DNA of 64,000 bases from Allium sativum. Lineage: Eukaryota; Streptophyta; Magnoliopsida; Asparagales; Amaryllidaceae. Within the stretch, counting starts at the first letter, position 1. Each line of letters begins with the position of its first letter. The position numbers were made by a program, and so were the translations under genes. Below the pieces are notes generated by a model. That model had not been told where the DNA came from and searched no databases. It saw nothing but the letters and a program-made list of their open reading frames with translations. The DNA lies in NCBI GenBank assembly GCA_030737875.1, contig CM060912.1:208271231-208335230 (forward strand). The letters run 5' to 3'. This document shows, piece by piece, positions 26,381 through 37,570 of this stretch.

Positions 26381-27647
26381 TTGTTATAAAAAAATCAATA
26401 AAATAAAATGCATTATCACAAAAGGAGCTTTCTAGCTCAAGGTAACAAACAAGAGAAAAATAAAAACTGTGATAGGTCGCTAAAAAGAAATACAAACCAA
26501 GCACTATGACCTCCAACCTAAGACTAACCAAAGCATGCCAGCCAACCTATACCAACTTAATATGGAATCGGTTAGGCGAAAACCGAACCACCAAACAACC
26601 AATCGATTGACTACGTCTTAAGACAGAAGCAACTAATAAATCAATAGATCCCCGCTTGGAGTCTAGGATAAGAACAAAAACCTAGCTGTCCAAATTACGC
26701 ATGAGACGCCATTCCTAAGCACAATGGCGGGCTATTAGACCATGTTTTAGGTCCATAGCCTGACCAAATTTTATGAGAATTTCCTCCCGGGAACAATGAT
26801 CATTGGAGCTTAAGCGAGAAAACCATCTAGAAAGGGGTCGATCACTGAGATGGGATCCAGGAAGAGAGGGTCACTATGAGTATGAGATGAATCTATAAGA
26901 GGTAGTGCATGAGATGACGAGCGCACGACCGTAAGAGCATTAAAAGATTCAACAGACTCGAACATTTGAGAATCTTAAACCAAAGGGAGCCGAGAGAGAG
27001 AATTTGAATCAAGGGCAAGCATGAGGGTTGCGAACTCAACGATTTTAAGAGGAGCCAGAACTCGGACAGGGTTTGTTGTTCCATCACGCATGCGACCGTC
27101 AGTACGAAGACTCTCATCGGTAGTAACTAGAGACAACAAGTTGAGATTCAACGACAGAAACACCCTGAGTTTGATCGGGGGCAATGATCAAAACAACAAG
27201 ATCATAACACTGAGCAGAATTCTGCGTTTAATTGCTCGCTTGGGAACCCCGCAACGAGAACAACCGTTGAGCAGGACAACAACTCAGGAGTAGGCAACGT
27301 CAAGGTAGTAGCAGAGGACCCATCAGCTAGTGCAATATCCTTAAGAAAAGCATCAGGCAAATGCCCAGCTAAATTTGAAGACACAGCCTGACCAGGCAAA
27401 ACAACTGAAGACCCATCATGAGAACTAAAAGTAGAAGAGCTAAAGTTAGCAGGCATAGAGGGCACCATGGCACAAGAATCTAATGTCAAAGATGGACAGG
27501 TCGGCAAAGGCATAACAATAGAACACAAGACCTACTGAGAAGTGACAAGAGGTGAAGCAACAACATCAGTGAACAAGCGGGCAGAAACGCAAAGCCCAGT
27601 TGGCAGCAAGACCGAATCAGCAGGCGTACAATGAAGGTTTAATATTT
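26381..27647 (-). mobile_element. 1.27 kb retro-insertion inside the DUF4283 domain
   Basis: Flanked by ACCATTT on both sides (26374-26380 and 27648-27654) and it splits the codons for KKW of the DUF4283 domain, so the empty site is defined by the protein. On the minus strand it ends with TTTTGTGATAATGCATT and a T/A-rich tail, like LINE 3' ends. The short frames inside (27528-27202 and 27117-26893) show no domain I recognise. A 5'-truncated or chimeric LINE is the likeliest reading. Confidence 0.6.
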
Positions 27648-28324
27648 ACCATTTCTTTAAAATAACAAGCTTTCCATTGATGAAATATGGACCATCATTA
27701 ATTACTTTGCTACAATCATTAAAGTTGGAGAATCTGATGATAAAACCCATTATTTCGAGTGTAGATATCGAATTTACCAGTAGGATTCTAAGTTTAGCAA
27801 CAAATGCTCTAAAATGGTGATAATAAGGTCTAGGACCAAAGATGGTAGGCAAAAACTGAATTACCCCATTTTCTTTATTTCTTTTACCCACTGCCTCTTT
27901 GATAACAATAATTTTCTTGTCATCTAATTTAATAGGAGCAATGTAATCAAGGTCAAATGACGTAGACTGCATACCACTGTTTTTTCCAAGATCAACGTAA
28001 GTTGAAGAAGAACCCTTGTTAAATCTCATATTAACATTCTATCCAGCCAAATTATAAGGTTTTGGCTGTATATTTCCTGGTTTAGGGACAGAAAAGACAT
28101 TCCTTTCCTTCTTTTGGTAAGAAACATGCACTTTAGAAGCATTAGATCTAGATATCTATGCAAAATTCTGAATCTTTGATGTTTAAACCTTTTCTGATTT
28201 GTAATAGTTTGAAATCCTTCTAGATGAATATCATGAGACTTCTCCTTTTCAATAGAAGGAGGAGGAAGATTAAAGGAGAAAGGAGGAGGGTTTGAAGAAC
28301 TAGAGGGGATGACTAATTTTTTAT

Positions 28325-28873
28325 GTGTGCTGCTAAAAGCACCCTGAAATGTACTTCCTAACACCATAACTAAACACCACCATCTTTCCTATACACATAT
28401 GCCTCTGGCCACCACAAAATAAAAAATTGGCACCCAACCCTAAATTATTCCCGCTATTCCTTCATTCGACGCTTCGAACTCCTCAACGTCACTCTCGTTT
28501 TCTTCGCCGATCTCTGTAATTTTCATCGCTTTACATTCTTCATTGCTAAGAAATCCAACAGTAATGATTACTAAAATAACTTTTCCTCAAATTATAAAAA
28601 TTGAGAATTAGGGTTTAAGTGGAATCAGTTGGGGAAGAAGTAGATGACGGATTATGTTAGAAAACAAATCAGGTTGACGTTTATATTTGATCGATCGAGA
28701 TCGGATGATAAAAAGAAACAGAGTTTGCGTTTGAACTAGTGGCGGAAGATGGAATATGTTCGGTGATTTGAATGAAGGAATAAAACTAGTGTTAAGAAGT
28801 ACATTAATTTAATTAAACATGATTAAATTAAGTATGGTGTTAGGAAACACATTTCAGGATGCTTTTAGCAGCA
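28325..28873. mobile_element. MITE with GTGCTGCTAAAAGCACC-type inverted ends (copy 1, 549 bp)
   Basis: The left end (28327-28368) and right end (28834-28873) are inverted repeats of about 40 bases, containing TGCTGCTAAAAGCA and TTCCTAACACCATA. TTTTTTAT occurs directly outside both ends (28317-28324 and 28874-28881) as an 8-bp target duplication. No transposase. The family is shared with the element at 29026. Confidence 0.7.
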
Positions 28874-29025
28874 CTTTTTTATAGCTGGCTACTTGAAATC
28901 ATATTGGGCTCCGTAACCGTTAACGTAGGAATAAAGTTGGCTCATGGTCACGACAAAAGAAGCATAACTCAACCACCTCTTATTTTCTTCTTTTTTAAAT
29001 CAAACACAAGTCAAATTCAAGCATT

Positions 29026-29216
29026 AATTCAAGTGTACTGCTAAAAGCACCCAAGTTTGTGCTTCCTAACACCATAGCTTGGTAGCTAAAAGCGTAAAAT
29101 TAGGTGCTTTTAGTCCCATATGGTGATGTAATGCTAAAAGCACCATGTTTTGTACTTTTGGCAACCACATCATGGTATTAGAAAGCACAAACAGAGGTGC
29201 TTTTAGCAGTACACTT
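29026..29216. mobile_element. MITE of the same family (copy 2, 191 bp)
   Basis: Inverted arms of about 45 bases, starting AAGTGTACTGCTAAAAGCAC at 29031 and mirrored at 29216. The 12-mer AATTCAAGCATT flanks it on both sides (29014-29025 and 29217-29228). A hairpin could form over nearly the whole element. It lies about 170 bases upstream of the receptor kinase start codon. Confidence 0.7.
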
Positions 29217-29388
29217 AATTCAAGCATTTCCCACGTCAATGACATCATGAATTTCTCAATATTCAAATCCCAACTCCCATCTCCTCCCCCACCTTCATCT
29301 AAGCATTCAATTCAACATTTCAATAAGTCAACACAAACCAAATGTATTTCATATCAGCATCTCTTCTCGCAATTTCCCTGTCTCTCCA

Positions 29389-31962
29389 ATGTCCTGTTTC
29401 CTAACCATCATCATCGTCTTCCTCTTCCTCTTCCTCACCGAATTCCCAACTTCGTTTTCAGGCCAAGTCTCAACCCAATTCCTCTATCCCACAGAATTCA
29501 CATCATTCCACTTCGTCGAAAACGCCGGAACTTTCCTTTCCTCCACCAATTCCACGTTCTCCGCCAAATTCTACAATCCTGGTAATCATAAACCGGAAAG
29601 ATACTACCTTGCAGTCATTCACAATCCATCAAACACCATCGTTTGGTCAGCGAACCCTAATCGCCCTCTTTCATCAGACTCCGTTCTTTCTCTTTCCAAC
29701 TCTTCTCTTTCTCTGCGTAATTCCAATGGCTCCGTCGTATGGTCCACTCCTTCATTCCCTTCTAAGGTCGGCAAACTCCAGCTTCTCGATTCCGGAAACT
29801 TGATTCTTCTAGATAAGTCCAACGCTTCTCTATGGCAGTCTTTCGATCATCCAACCGATACTTTACTGCCTACACAGAAACTCGCGACCGGGTCCTTTTT
29901 AACGAGCCAAGTGTCGGACGCAGACTTATCGGGTAGCGGGTACAGCCTTCTGGTCACGAGCAGCGACGCGGTTACGGAATGGAAAGGAGCACAGCAGTAT
30001 TGGAGCCTGTCTCAGGATCCCAAATCCATCAGGGATTACAGCAGCGAGGCTGCTTACATGCAGATAAACGGATCCGGCCTTTACTTGTTCGGTAAAGGAA
30101 ACAGGATTGTGTACCAAGTACTGCTTCCATACACTAACGGGTTTCGGGTCGGAAAATTGGAGCATGATGGCAGGTTCAGAATCATCACTTATTCATCAGA
30201 GGATGCAACCATCGACTTCACTGCTCCGGTTGATGGATGTGAGCTTCCATTCACTTGCAAAACACTTGGGTTATGTCCTATCGATACAAATATGTCCACA
30301 TGTAACTGCCCGGATTCATTTAAACCCGATAAGGAAGGCGGATGTATTCCTACTGACGGGTCCGTTCTTCCTTCTACTGCTTCGCTGTGCAATTCGTCGG
30401 ATTCGAGGATATCATATTATAATCTAGGAAGTGGAAATAGGTATTTTGCAAACAAATATACCGTACCTATAAGTGGAAATGGTTTCTCTTCTTGCCAAGA
30501 TGCATGTTCTAGTAATTGTACTTGTGTTGGTTTCTCATATACGACTTCGACGATGCTGTGTTATTTAGTTAATGACCAACTAGGCTCTTTGATTCAGACA
30601 AAGTCGACCGACTCTAATCCGAGTGGCTATGTTAAGGTGATCAAGTCTTCTTCTTCTTCGTCACCAAATCAAACAAGTGGTTCGTCCACCAACATTTTAC
30701 CCGTAATACTCCCATTAGTGGCCACCACGTTGCTTGTGTTAATTCTTTCATTTGTGGGGATTCAATGGTGGAGAAAGAAGAAGAACAAGAAATTACTACT
30801 AGCAAAAGCAAAAGCAAAATCTCATGCCAATCTGTATAAACCAGGCAACTACAATTCTAGGCAAGAAGACGACAATGACAACGAAGAAGAGTTCTCAATC
30901 CCGGGTCTTCCAATGCGGTTCACTTACGAACAGTTGGACTTAGCTACCGCCAACTTTCGGACTTTGATAGGGTCGGGTGGGTTTGGATCTGTTTACAGAG
31001 GCGAACTACCGGATAAGAGCCTCATCGCAGTCAAGAAAATCACCAACATAGGGATAGCGGGTAAGAAGGAGTTTTGCACTGAAATAGCCGTTATTGGAAA
31101 GATTCACCATGTGAACCTTGTTAAACTCCGGGGCTATTGTGCGCAGGGCTCGAACAGGCTGCTAGTGTATGAGTACATGAACCGAGGCTCATTGGACCGT
31201 CCCCTGTTCGGGCAGGGCCCGGCCCTAGAATGGCAGGAAAGATTGGACATTGCGATAGGAGCGGCTAGAGGACTGTCCTACCTGCATTCGGGCTGCGATA
31301 ACAAGATACTGCACTGCGATATAAAGCCTGAAAACATTCTTTTAGCTGATTTCAACCAGGTCAAGATAGCAGATTTCGGAATGGCTAAGCTGATGACCCC
31401 TGAACAGTCTGGACTCTTCACGACAATGCGCGGAACACGGGGGTATTTAGCCCCCGAATGGCTATCGAACACGGCAATATCGGACAAGACAGATGTCTAC
31501 AGTTATGGGATGGTGTTGCTTGAGATTGTGAGAGGGAGGAAGAACAGGTACAGTGCTGCTAGCGAGGATAGTGGGTTTAGCAGGGATAGCGGGTCGGGTA
31601 TGGAGTACTTTCCGATTGTGGCAGTGGAAAAGCACGTGGCAGGTAAATGGACTGAGTTGGTGGACCCAAGAATGGGTGGACGGGTCGTGGAGGAGGAGGT
31701 TAAGAGGGTGGTTAAGGTGGCACTGTGTTGCTTGCATGAGGAGCCTTGGAACCGGCCGAGCATGGTTATGGTAGTCGGAATGCTGGAGGGTACCATGGGT
31801 ATATGGGAGCCTAAGGTGGAGGGCCTTAAGTTTTTGAGGCTATACGGACAAGGCCCAAATGTGAACAGCGAGGGTGTGGTTTCTCAAGAGGAAGGGAGTA
31901 GTTCGGCAAGTATGTCGTTGATGACGTATGTTTCATCTCAGGAAGTTTCGGGACCGAGGTAG
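29389..31962 (+). CDS. G-type lectin S-receptor-like serine/threonine kinase, At5g35370-like
   Basis: Single-exon gene, 857 residues, a normal length for this family. It is a plasma-membrane receptor kinase expected to sense an outside ligand and phosphorylate Ser/Thr in the cell. Order: signal peptide (about 1-25), bulb-type mannose-binding lectin domain (about 35-165, with LWQSFDHPTDTLL at 148), Cys-rich EGF-like segment (about 284-320), PAN/apple-type Cys-rich segment (about 334-410), membrane span (about 436-460) followed by a Trp/Arg/Lys stop-transfer, then the kinase (about 522-795). Glycine loop GSGGFGSVY begins at 528, ATP-binding Lys is 549, catalytic loop HCDIKPEN at 642, DFG at 662-664, APEW follows. 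The residue before the catalytic Asp is Cys, so it is a non-RD kinase. The C-terminus SSQEVSGPR and domain order recall Arabidopsis At5g35370. Ligand unknown. The frame is fully open and apparently functional. Confidence 0.95.
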   Translation: MSCFLTIIIVFLFLFLTEFPTSFSGQVSTQFLYPTEFTSFHFVENAGTFLSSTNSTFSAKFYNPGNHKPERYYLAVIHNPSNTIVWSANPNRPLSSDSVLSLSNSSLSLRNSNGSVVWSTPSFPSKVGKLQLLDSGNLILLDKSNASLWQSFDHPTDTLLPTQKLATGSFLTSQVSDADLSGSGYSLLVTSSDAVTEWKGAQQYWSLSQDPKSIRDYSSEAAYMQINGSGLYLFGKGNRIVYQVLLPYTNGFRVGKLEHDGRFRIITYSSEDATIDFTAPVDGCELPFTCKTLGLCPIDTNMSTCNCPDSFKPDKEGGCIPTDGSVLPSTASLCNSSDSRISYYNLGSGNRYFANKYTVPISGNGFSSCQDACSSNCTCVGFSYTTSTMLCYLVNDQLGSLIQTKSTDSNPSGYVKVIKSSSSSSPNQTSGSSTNILPVILPLVATTLLVLILSFVGIQWWRKKKNKKLLLAKAKAKSHANLYKPGNYNSRQEDDNDNEEEFSIPGLPMRFTYEQLDLATANFRTLIGSGGFGSVYRGELPDKSLIAVKKITNIGIAGKKEFCTEIAVIGKIHHVNLVKLRGYCAQGSNRLLVYEYMNRGSLDRPLFGQGPALEWQERLDIAIGAARGLSYLHSGCDNKILHCDIKPENILLADFNQVKIADFGMAKLMTPEQSGLFTTMRGTRGYLAPEWLSNTAISDKTDVYSYGMVLLEIVRGRKNRYSAASEDSGFSRDSGSGMEYFPIVAVEKHVAGKWTELVDPRMGGRVVEEEVKRVVKVALCCLHEEPWNRPSMVMVVGMLEGTMGIWEPKVEGLKFLRLYGQGPNVNSEGVVSQEEGSSSASMSLMTYVSSQEVSGPR

Positions 31963-32847
31963 CGTAGGTATGGTATGGCTGCTGAACAAAAACAAAGATT
32001 TATGATTGAGTATATAATAAGTCTTCATTTTTTTACCTTCACATGTTAGTACAGTAGTGCTAAGTGGTTGTTAGGTTTAGATGTTTTGTGAGCATACGTG
32101 TGTTACCCAAAAAATGAACTTGTAACTTGGGGTTTTTTTTTTTTTTTTGGAAAGAATATGAAATTCTATTAATTTTGTGAGATCAAATTCTTTGTCTCTA
32201 AGTTCTCTTAATCTCCCGTGTTTTTGTGTTTCTTTTGATCTCATTTAAGATCGGTTTGGCATATGGGATGAGAAAGAAAAATTCATCTGTTTTGTGAGAT
32301 CCTCTTGTTTGTCTCTATCTTGTTTAGTCTCTTTAATGTGCTTATTTTGTAACTCACAAAAGGTAAGAAAACAACCACGAATTAGAGCAATTCACCTCTC
32401 TTTTGTTCAATTTGTCTGATGTATTATTTTTACGCATTGTTGCAAACGCAACCATTGAGAGTTTGAGACTCACGCCTTAGGAGTTAAGACCGTATGACCT
32501 CCTATCATAGTTTTCTTATTGTAAATGAGTTGAACCATGAGGATTCAAAGTTTTATGGTTCTGGTTGTTCAACCGGATTATAGATGGTCTTGAAGGTATG
32601 CAACGAGAAGTTGTGTACGGTTGCAATGCACAACTATACAACTATACCATTATGACTATAGTTGTGAACACGGTAGCAATACACGACCAAAATCGAAGCT
32701 TAATGATTACAAACTTGACTGATCTGCTAAGTCTTGGATGATCTACTACAAGGAAGGTTTCGGTTAGCAACACAAAACCGTCGATGACCGTCGCTGAGTT
32801 AACCTTAAAATTAGTGTTAAGTCTTGCTTAACCAACTACAGTCTAAA
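31963..32847. other. 3' flank of the kinase gene, no gene seen
   Basis: Holds the presumed 3' UTR and a poly(T) run near 32133-32150, followed by T-rich sequence repeating GTGAGATC and TTTGTCTCTA. No coding potential. Confidence 0.5.
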
Positions 32848-33201
32848 AGCATCTCCAACGGAATTCAAGGGAAGAATGCTACAGTTCGTAATATTCAGGA
32901 AGAAGATCCGTGATTTGCCCGACAACAGAGAGTCGATGTTATCGGCGTGGAGTAAAGAAGAAGGAAATTCTTGAAATCGAGGAACCGAACAGATTATACC
33001 GTGCCAATTTTATCGGCTCACGACAAAAAGTTGCCATTTTTTTTGTCCAACGCCGATAAAATCGACGCGTTGGACCAATTCAAAATTCAGAATATGATCT
33101 GTAATTTTTGCTTTAATATTACATATTGCGATATCTGTTGGGATTGAATTTTACGCATTATTACGGATTTAGGGGAAGAATCATCGGCTGTTGGAGATGC
33201 T
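32848..33201. mobile_element. 354-bp MITE with AGCATCTCCAAC ends
   Basis: Inverted ends AGCATCTCCAACGG and, on the other strand, AGCATCTCCAACAGCC. CTAAA flanks both sides (32843-32847 and 33202-33206). GCATCTCCAAC-type ends are common in plant MITEs. No ORF. Superfamily not assigned: the duplication could be read as 3-5 bases. Confidence 0.65.
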
Positions 33202-33639
33202 CTAAAATATCGCGAGGATTAAGGCTACTTGCACACATGATTATAATTTATAAGCCATCCATTAATCATCATCCACTACCTTCTAGCACTTTAATATATT
33301 ATTATCAATTATAAGGTGGATTACGGATGCCAGAAAGGACAGTTTAGCTACAATTCTTTCCTTGCCAAATATAAGTACTTGTTTTCACATGGTTGAATAA
33401 AATTGTCAAAAATTATAGATGGATCCATAACTTGCTAATGGTTGTAAAACGAAGGTTAAGATCTGATTACTTATATTAATTAAGGTTTTTATAGGCTGAT
33501 TCAGTTTATGCCCAGAAAGTAGAGACTTGCAGCTGATCGAAGACGATTGTTTAGTACAAAAATGCTTGATTATGTCTTCAAACAGGGGTGAATGAAAGGG
33601 TAATTTGACAAAAGTAACAGTCTAGCGGATAAAGAATTC
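33202..33639. other. Intergenic, nothing recognised
   Basis: AT-rich sequence with no sustained frame, repeat or RNA motif that I can support. Confidence 0.4.
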
Positions 33640-33904
33640 AGCAAGTTGTTCGTGAAAATGAGAGATGACTGCTTAAGTCAGAATAAACTGCTGCTTTGAC
33701 ATTAAAGAAAGAGACGTTTAGAGACTGCAATTTCAACAATGGTACGCAAGAGAAAGGTATTATTTGGGACTTTTCTCATCTAAAACACCGGTGAAAATGT
33801 GACCATGGTGAATGGTTGAATATCATAAGTATGGAACGCTCACTCTTCCTTTTCTCATGCATAAGCATGCAGGTCAGAGTTAAGCCAAATTCTAAACATT
33901 TGAT
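33640..33904. repeat. Locally duplicated segment, first piece
   Basis: Matches 53170-53430 (AAGTTGTTCGTGAAAATGAG, CTGCTGCTTTGACATTAAA, GTGAATGGTTGAATATCA). Its last 175 bases occur again at 45823-45990. The insertion cluster begins directly after it. Confidence 0.75.
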
Positions 33905-34584
33905 TGTTGTGCAAAAATTACACAAATGCAGAAGCGATTCTAAAATGGATCTAGCTTGTCGATTAGTTATCAACCACTAACTCAATAAAAATAATCACCA
34001 AACAAAAAGAACAAAAATAGAAGAGGAGGAGAAGACACAAAAGATTTAACGTGGTTTGGATATGAATATCTTAGGTCCACGGAGACCCAACAACTTCTTT
34101 ATTTCTTTATTTCAAGAGGAGGTTACAAAAATGAGAAGAATTACAACAAAAAACTCAATACTAATTCTCACCCTATAATAGATACAGAAAATAGGGATCT
34201 ATTGAGAAATAATATAGAGAGATATATTTTCTTGTGATGATACAAAAGTGAGCAAATGGCTTCATATATATAGGAAGAATAGAGAATTCTAGAAGATAAG
34301 GATGAAGATGTTTAGAAATTTCCTTGATTTTATCCACCACAAATCTTGCGCATTAATTTGGTTTCCACCTATATAAATTCTTCATTGATTCTCCAAATCA
34401 ATTAATTGTTTTCCATATTTGGCTTGATTATGGGAACAATTAATGTCTCTCTCACCCTACCAATTCTTGATTTATTCTTTAAATCAGTTGCCTTCTTTAT
34501 ATTAATTTATTTTCCATAATTGACTTGATTATGGAAACAAATAATACCTTCTCATTAATATATTTTAATCGCCAAAATTTAACA
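33905..34584 (-). repeat. 3' LTR of the small copia element
   Basis: Nearly identical to 36891-37567, with differences of one base every 30-50 and small indels. It starts TGTTGTGCAAAAATT and ends AATTTAACA. Confidence 0.88.
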
Positions 34585-34654
34585 CTCCATCTCGATTAAA
34601 TATATTCATCAATCACCAAAAATCAACAAAATTGTTGGGTCTATGCCATCTAGC

Positions 34655-36847
34655 TCAATGTGAACTACTTTGGGCAATATTGCCCAAACAGAGCTTCCAA
34701 ATCTTTCCCAAGCATAAGAAAGATAATATGCACATCAACAAGCAAAATGCATATGAATAAATATCAAAATTCTTCAGAAAATCCGATGAAAGAGACATAC
34801 TTGTAGATACAGAAATCTGAGAGACTAATGGAGATATCATAGCGCGCCTCACCTTCTCCATCCTACATTGAGTGAGGACATACTCAATATTATCTACTTC
34901 AACCTCTTTTTCAAGAATTTTACTCGACTTCACCAAGTCTAACTTATCAAACTCAACACCAAGCTCCGCAGCATTCAAAGCATAAGATGAATAATCATCA
35001 TTACAAATATGCTTACCAATAGGGTCAACTGAACTAAAAGGCCTTATCTGCGACCGAGCTCCACCTAGAGTCTGAACCTTTGAAATCTTCTCATCAACCA
35101 TGGTACCATCGGAAATACCACTTTCTCTCTGAATTTGGAAATAATCTGATGACTCCAAATGTGTTTGGGGATTTTGTGTCCTCCTAATGTCATCACTTGA
35201 TAGAGGCTCCACCTTCAATAAAGACCTCTCATCAAATATTACATGTCTGTTAGTCACAATTCTCTTGGTTGTTTTGCACCACAACCTATACTTCTTCATT
35301 CCTTCTCCATAGTCTAACAAAATGTGCTTGCTTCCTCTAGGCTTCAGCCTATCATGTCTCTCATCTTCTAAATAAGCTGAACAACCAAACACTTTAAGGA
35401 ATGAATAATCAACATACTCTCTTTTCCATATTTCTTCTGGGATCTTCATATCTATGGCAATAGAAGGTGTACGGTTGATGAGAAATACTTCCATAGATAT
35501 CGCTTCTGCCCAAAATCCCTCTTCTAGACCAGCAGTCAGTCTCAAGCTCATAGCTCTTTCCCATAATATCCGACACATGCTCTCCGCCACTTCAAAAGAA
35601 TGTGACTTCGTAGAAAAATCTCTAAGTACATGCTCGGACGCACAATAGTTAGTGAATTCTTGTGACACAAATTCACTGCTATTGACAACTCTAAGAACTT
35701 GCAGCCGCTTTACTGACTTCTTTTCAACTAAGGTCTTCCACTTCTGAAATTGGGCAAATATTTCGGATCTAGTCTTCATGAAATAGACCCAAACCATACG
35801 CGAGAAATCATCCACAAATATGACGAAAAAACTGGCTCCACCTAAAGATGCAATTGGGGTGGGTCCCTAAACATATGAATGGACATACTCTAGAAACTCT
35901 GTAGCTCTAGGTCTTCCAACATCAAATGTGACATGCTTCTTCTTTCCAAAAGAACAATCTTCACAAGAGTTAGGCTTTAATTGAGAACCAACAACAATTA
36001 ACCTACGCTTCTTCAATACTTCCAGGCTCTCCTCATCAACATGACCTAAACGAAGGTGTCATAATTGAGTATAATTTGGAACACTACAATCAGTAGAAAC
36101 TACTGAATCTCCAAATACTGTCTCTCCACGAAGCATATAAATATCATCGACTCGCACCCCTTTCATCACTACTAAGGAACCCTTCGCCACTCTTAAATTC
36201 TCCCCATCTATTATTATCTTCATACCAAGCCTACTCAAGGCTCCAACTGACAACACACTCTTTTGCAGCATCGGAACATGTCGAACATCCGTGATAGTCC
36301 TAATAACACCATCATGCATCTTAAACCTCACACTACCAACGCCCACAACATGACAAGATGTGTCATTCTCCAAATGAACTACTCCGCCATCGATTTTCTC
36401 ATAACTAACAAAACAGCTCCTATCTGGCGTCATATGAAAAGAGGCTCCAGAATCAATCACTCAACTTGTACTCTCTAAAGGTGGAATGGTGGCTGAAAAT
36501 AACGATGTATCACTATCACATCTATCTGCATCTGATCTAAATGTTGTCTGAATTGAAGCTTTCTCTTTCTTCTCTTTCTTCTTTCTCAGGGCTGAACAAT
36601 TTCGTATAAAATGACCCTTCTTCTTACAATAATAGCAAGCACCTCTTCTAGAACCCAAGAAGTGAAATCTATGCATATCTCCTCTAAGGCGCTGCTGCAT
36701 CTTATCTCTTCCTCCAAGTGAATGAAGTTGTTGCTGAAGAACACCGTCATTAGTCTTCACTTTGACTTTCCATGCCCCAAAAACTTCTCTTCTAACAAAT
36801 TTGGTGACGCCATAATTTTTCATACAACTACTAGAAGAATTAGCCAT
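34655..36847 (-). pseudogene. Gag-protease-integrase remnant of the small copia element
   Basis: From 36847 down: a shortened Gag (MANSSSSCMKNYGVTKF start, internal part lost) with zinc knuckle CYYCKKKGHFIRNC; protease with DSGASFHMT (near 36450); a GAG-pre-integrase region; then integrase, open from 35815 to 34655. The integrase is dead: near 35850 the word expected as HSDVWGP reads HSYV followed by a stop, removing the first catalytic Asp, and the second Asp site reads VNSSEF where relatives have a DNGGEF-like word. A C-terminal CSAYLEDERHDRLKPR block identifies the copia integrase tail. RT is absent. Confidence 0.8.
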
Positions 36848-36875
36848 TGGTAACTAATCTAGAACAAGACAGCTA

Positions 36876-36887
36876 GCTCCGATACCA
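36876..36887 (-). other. Primer-binding site, tRNA-Met type
   Basis: The minus strand reads TGGTATCGGAGC, three bases inside the 5' LTR, with one difference from the usual initiator tRNA-Met complement. Confidence 0.75.
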
Positions 36888-36890
36888 AAT

Positions 36891-37567
36891 TGTTGTGCAA
36901 AAATTGCACAAATGCGGAAGCGATGCTAAAATGGATCTAGCTTGTCGATTAGTTATCAACCACTAACTCAATAAAAATAATCAACAAACAAAAGAACAAA
37001 AATAGAAGAGGAGGAGAAGACACAAAAGATTTAATGTGGTTTGGATATGAATATCCTACGTCCACGGAGACCCAACAACTTCTTTATTTCTTTACTTCAA
37101 GAGGAGGTTACAAAAATGAGAAGAATTACAACAAAAACTCAATACTAATTCTCACCCTATAATAAATACAGAAAATAGAGATCTATTGAGGAATAATATG
37201 GAGAGATATATTTTCTTGTGATGATACAAAAGTGAGCAAATGACTTCATATATATAGGAAGAATAGAGAATTCTAGAAGATAAGGACGAAGATGTTAAGG
37301 AATTTCCTTGATTTTATCCACCACAAATCTTGCGCATTAATTTGGTTTCCACCTATATAAATTCTTCATTGATTCTCCAAATCAATTAATTGCTTTTCAT
37401 ATTTGGCTTGATTATGGGAACAATTAATGCCTCTCTCACCCTACCAATTCTTGATTGATTCTTTAAATCAGTTGCCTTCTTTATATTAATTTATTTCCCA
37501 TAATTGACTTGATTATGGAAACAAATATGTCTTCTCATTAATATATTTTAATCGCCAAATTTTAACA
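36891..37567 (-). repeat. 5' LTR of the small copia element
   Basis: 677 bases, TGTTGTGC to TTTTAACA, matching 33905-34584. Confidence 0.88.
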
Positions 37568-37570
37568 ATC

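Larger units (their letters stand above)
22182..28324 (-). pseudogene. Broken DUF4283/zinc-knuckle gene, LINE ORF1-like
   Basis: Minus-strand pieces read in order through three insertions. 28324-28030 is a Pro/Ser-rich N-terminus with frame breaks. 28029-27648 is the first half of a DUF4283 domain, ending in GPYFINGKLVILKKW. 26380-26120 continues it (LRLSELNLKLWD-like, SRLSYARILVEIW). Near 26075 comes a CCHC knuckle, CVKCIFFGHSTEAC. 22655-22323 is probably the C-terminal tail. In plants DUF4283 plus a zinc knuckle is typical of ORF1 of L1-type LINEs and derived genes. No endonuclease or reverse transcriptase follows before the copia-like LTR at 22181. Stops, shifts and insertions make it dead. 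Confidence 0.65.
33905..37567 (-). mobile_element. Small copia retrotransposon lacking reverse transcriptase
   Basis: LTRs of about 680 bases (33905-34584 and 36891-37567) bound a 2.3 kb inside that reads gag, protease and integrase on the minus strand, then stops. RT and RNase H, which follow integrase in copia elements, are missing. LTRs are bounded by TGTTG and TAACA. A tRNA-Met-type primer site lies beside the right LTR and a purine-rich GAGATGGAG beside the left one. The flanks (TTGAT and ATCTG) do not form a target duplication, so one side has been rearranged. Confidence 0.85.
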
